A DNA stretch of 64,000 nt from Fulvivirga sp. (GTDB taxonomy: Bacteria > Bacteroidota > Bacteroidia > Cytophagales > Cyclobacteriaceae), in the NCBI GenBank assembly GCA_028280565.1, contig JANQLQ010000049.1, forward strand, positions 28,390 to 92,389. Direction: 5' to 3'. How positions within the stretch are numbered: the first letter of the stretch is position 1; every line of letters begins with the position of its first letter. The position numbers were made by a program, and so were the translations under genes. Of this stretch, positions 62,638 to 64,000 are shown in pieces. Below the pieces are notes generated by a model. That model had not been told where the DNA came from and did no database searches. It saw only the letters and a list, made by a program, of their open reading frames with translations.

Positions 62638-63543
62638 ATGCGACTTAAAAATTTTCTACTGCTTTTATTCCTGGCGTCGCTATGGGGCCCATCTTTCCTT
62701 TTTATCAAAATTGCGGTAGTGGAGATCCCACCTATCACACTGGCCGCATGGCGCATCTTCGTTGCCGCTATTGTGATCAATATTTATTTATATGCCCGGG
62801 GCGGTGCATTCATAAAGGATATCCAATTTTGGAAACACGTGACGATTGCCGGTTTTTTTGCCCATGCGTTACCTTTTGTGCTTATCAATTGGGGAGAACA
62901 ATTCATTGATAGCGCCTTGGCCTCTATCCTGAATGGACTGACCCCGATATTCACGATCGTAATGGCAAACTTTGTGATCCAGGATGATAGGATGGACCTG
63001 GGGAAAGTGATCGGGGCGATCTTCGGTTTTATCGGCCTGGTGATACTCGTGCTTCCCAGCCTAGTGTCAGGTTTCCAGGCCAATACTATGGGTATATTCG
63101 CGGTGGGAATTGCGGCGGCAAGCTATGGGGTAGCCCTCGTATATGCCCGGCTGAATCTCAAAGGAACAAAACCTGTTTATGCCCCGGCTTCCCAGCTTTT
63201 GGTCACCTCGATCTACCTTCTGCCCTTTTCACTGGCTGTAGATGGCCCGGTAAAGGTGATGGATCTCTCATGGGCAGCATTGGGGTCTGTATTAGTATTA
63301 GCCATATTAGGCACGGCGCTGGCTTTTGTGATCTACTATAAACTACTTGACTCTTCCAGCGCTTCTTATCTTTCGCTAGTCACCTACTTGATCCCCCTGT
63401 ATGGAGTGGTTTTAGGAGTTACATTGTTAGACGAGACACTTACCATGAATACTATCCTGGGGGCCGTACTTATTCTACTCGGTATCGGGGTAGTGAACAG
63501 TAAACTAGAACATCGAGTAAAAAGTAAATGGAAGACCAACTAG
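62638..63543 (+). CDS. EamA/DMT-superfamily transporter
   Basis: A protein of about 301 residues from the ATG at 62638 (the TTG at 62602 is less likely). There are ten predicted membrane segments in two EamA repeats. It begins FLLLLFLASLWGPSFLFIKIAV, a typical first helix, with WRIFVAAIVINIYLY next and SALASILNGLTPIFTIVMAN as the signature fourth segment. The second half starts at about FAVGIAAASYGVALVYAR. Such permeases export or import metabolites and amino acids; the substrate is unknown. It is divergent from the LysR gene. Confidence 0.9.
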   Translation: MRLKNFLLLLFLASLWGPSFLFIKIAVVEIPPITLAAWRIFVAAIVINIYLYARGGAFIKDIQFWKHVTIAGFFAHALPFVLINWGEQFIDSALASILNGLTPIFTIVMANFVIQDDRMDLGKVIGAIFGFIGLVILVLPSLVSGFQANTMGIFAVGIAAASYGVALVYARLNLKGTKPVYAPASQLLVTSIYLLPFSLAVDGPVKVMDLSWAALGSVLVLAILGTALAFVIYYKLLDSSSASYLSLVTYLIPLYGVVLGVTLLDETLTMNTILGAVLILLGIGVVNSKLEHRVKSKWKTN

Positions 63544-63603
63544 TGTGCAGTCACACGTTAATTGTAGGGTAGGGTACATGATTTATGTTTGCGGTTCTTG
63601 ATC

Positions 63604-63672
63604 AGTCGGCAATAGGCAAAGAGCAGTTGGCAAAATAGGGGGTTGCCGATTACTTATTCTAGGCTGCCGACT
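63604..63672. repeat. Small inverted-repeat unit without a gene
   Basis: The outer AGTCGGCA (63604-63611) pairs with TGCCGACT (63665-63672), and the inner TTGGCAA (63627-63633) with TTGCCGA (63643-63649) imperfectly. This resembles a minimal arm pair with no cargo. Confidence 0.5.
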
Positions 63673-63725
63673 TTAAGTAGGGGGACCAAGAAAAGTTTAA
63701 CTGTCAAAGCAGATGTGACCGGACA

Positions 63726-64000
63726 CTAGTACTACTTTGTCACATTCAATTATTTGATAGACAGTGATTAAGCGAAAAATAAGACCGTTGGGTAGCCTCA
63801 TCAAAAACGAAAAAAAACTTCTTTATCGTCATTCCTGTCGGCCTTGCAGGGTGAGCGATGCGCGAGAGCAGGAATCTGCTGTGTCGTTGAACGTGAATCT
63901 TCTTTTGAGTGTACTGGGTTTTCGTTTCACGACTTCGCAGATTCCTTGTCACGCCTAGCCCAACGCACAAGCCGCAAGGAATGACGAGGGTAGAAAGTAA
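63726..64000 (+). repeat. Intergenic repeat of about 275 bases, copy B (may run past the window)
   Basis: It has the same layout as copy A, with the core at 63827-63986 beginning CGTCATTCCTGTCGG and ending CCGCAAGGAATGACG, a clear imperfect inverted repeat. Copies A and B lie in the same orientation and bracket the LysR and EamA genes. Copy B may continue to the right of the window end. Confidence 0.7.

Larger units (their letters stand above)
63544..64000. other. Intergenic region with tandem-run inverted repeats and repeat copy B
   Basis: No gene was seen. The first part has an inverted set (63604-63672) of short runs: AGTCGGCAATAGGCA and TTGGCAA against TTGCCGA and TGCCGACT. The second part is copy B of the repeat of about 275 bases. 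The open frames in this area are products of the repeat and not genes. Confidence 0.5.

Noticed and set aside
63746..63970. Open frames in both strands at the right end (also 60759-60974)
   Set aside because: They arise from the repeat of about 275 bases and recur in both copies; a shared open frame in a repeat is not evidence of a gene without coding constraint.

Overview
The window looks like a chromosomal segment of a Bacteroidota bacterium, probably a member of the Cytophagales. The evidence is a SusC/SusD pair, a type IX secretion C-terminal sorting domain, start sites that mostly lack Shine-Dalgarno sequences, TAnnTTTG-type -7 boxes, and several small-protein families typical of that phylum. 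No ribosomal RNA, tRNA, CRISPR array or intact insertion sequence was seen.

Region by region: (1) 0.1-7.3 kb holds nucleotide-sugar genes: a UDP-uronate epimerase, a UDP-GlcNAc 6-dehydrogenase, galE, and the dTDP-rhamnose set rmlA, rmlC, rmlD, rmlB. (2) 7.3-17.4 kb is an accessory zone of exported proteins (an LPP20-like/ARPP-1 protein, two propeller-like proteins, a transglutaminase-like protein) interleaved with pseudogenes whose start and stop overlaps with their neighbours are still visible. (3) 17.4-23.7 kb is a tandem array of five related exported proteins sharing one C-terminal cassette, followed by a fibronectin type III protein with a type IX sorting domain. (4) 23.9-38.3 kb is the main exopolysaccharide or O-antigen locus: GDP-fucose synthesis (gmd, fcl), a methyltransferase, two GT4 glycosyltransferases, a flippase, an asparagine-synthase-like protein without the glutaminase cysteine, two polymerase/ligase-like membrane proteins, a split Alg14/Alg13-type transferase and a WecA-type priming transferase. 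The part from about 26.2 to 37.2 kb is clearly more AT-rich than its surroundings and is probably imported. (5) 38.4-42.9 kb has the sulfate-activation genes cysQ (minus strand), cysC, cysD and cysN. Their spacers are interrupted by small broken genes, two of them flanked by inverted repeats. (6) 43.6-45.9 kb: pheS, a 3-hydroxyacyl-CoA dehydrogenase and a Rieske-like lipoprotein. (7) 46.0-50.4 kb: susD and susC on the minus strand. (8) 51.0-60.7 kb is an amino-sugar and peptidoglycan-recycling cluster: a DeoR-type regulator divergent from nagB-PIG-L fusion, GH10-like lipoprotein, GNAT, AmpG-like permease, NagZ-like GH3, methyltransferase and anmK. (9) 61.5-63.5 kb: a LysR regulator divergent from an EamA exporter, bracketed by two copies of a repeat of about 275 bp.

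How the genes fit together: regions 1 and 4 supply activated uronic acids, rhamnose and fucose, and assemble a lipid-linked polymer (WecA priming, GT4 and Alg13/14-type extension, Wzx export, Wzy/WaaL-like polymerisation or ligation). The neighbouring PAPS-forming CysDNC and PAP-removing CysQ would suit a sulfated polymer, but no sulfotransferase lies in the window. Region 8 would import and break down muropeptides and return amino sugars to fructose-6-phosphate.

The least ordinary signal is a family of inverted-repeat-bounded cassettes. One carries a GxxExxY-family nuclease-like pseudogene and another a frameshifted four-helix-bundle (23S rRNA intervening-sequence type) gene. Both sit in spacers of the sulfate operon with one arm touching or overlapping the preceding stop codon. 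Apparently empty or solo versions lie elsewhere in the window.
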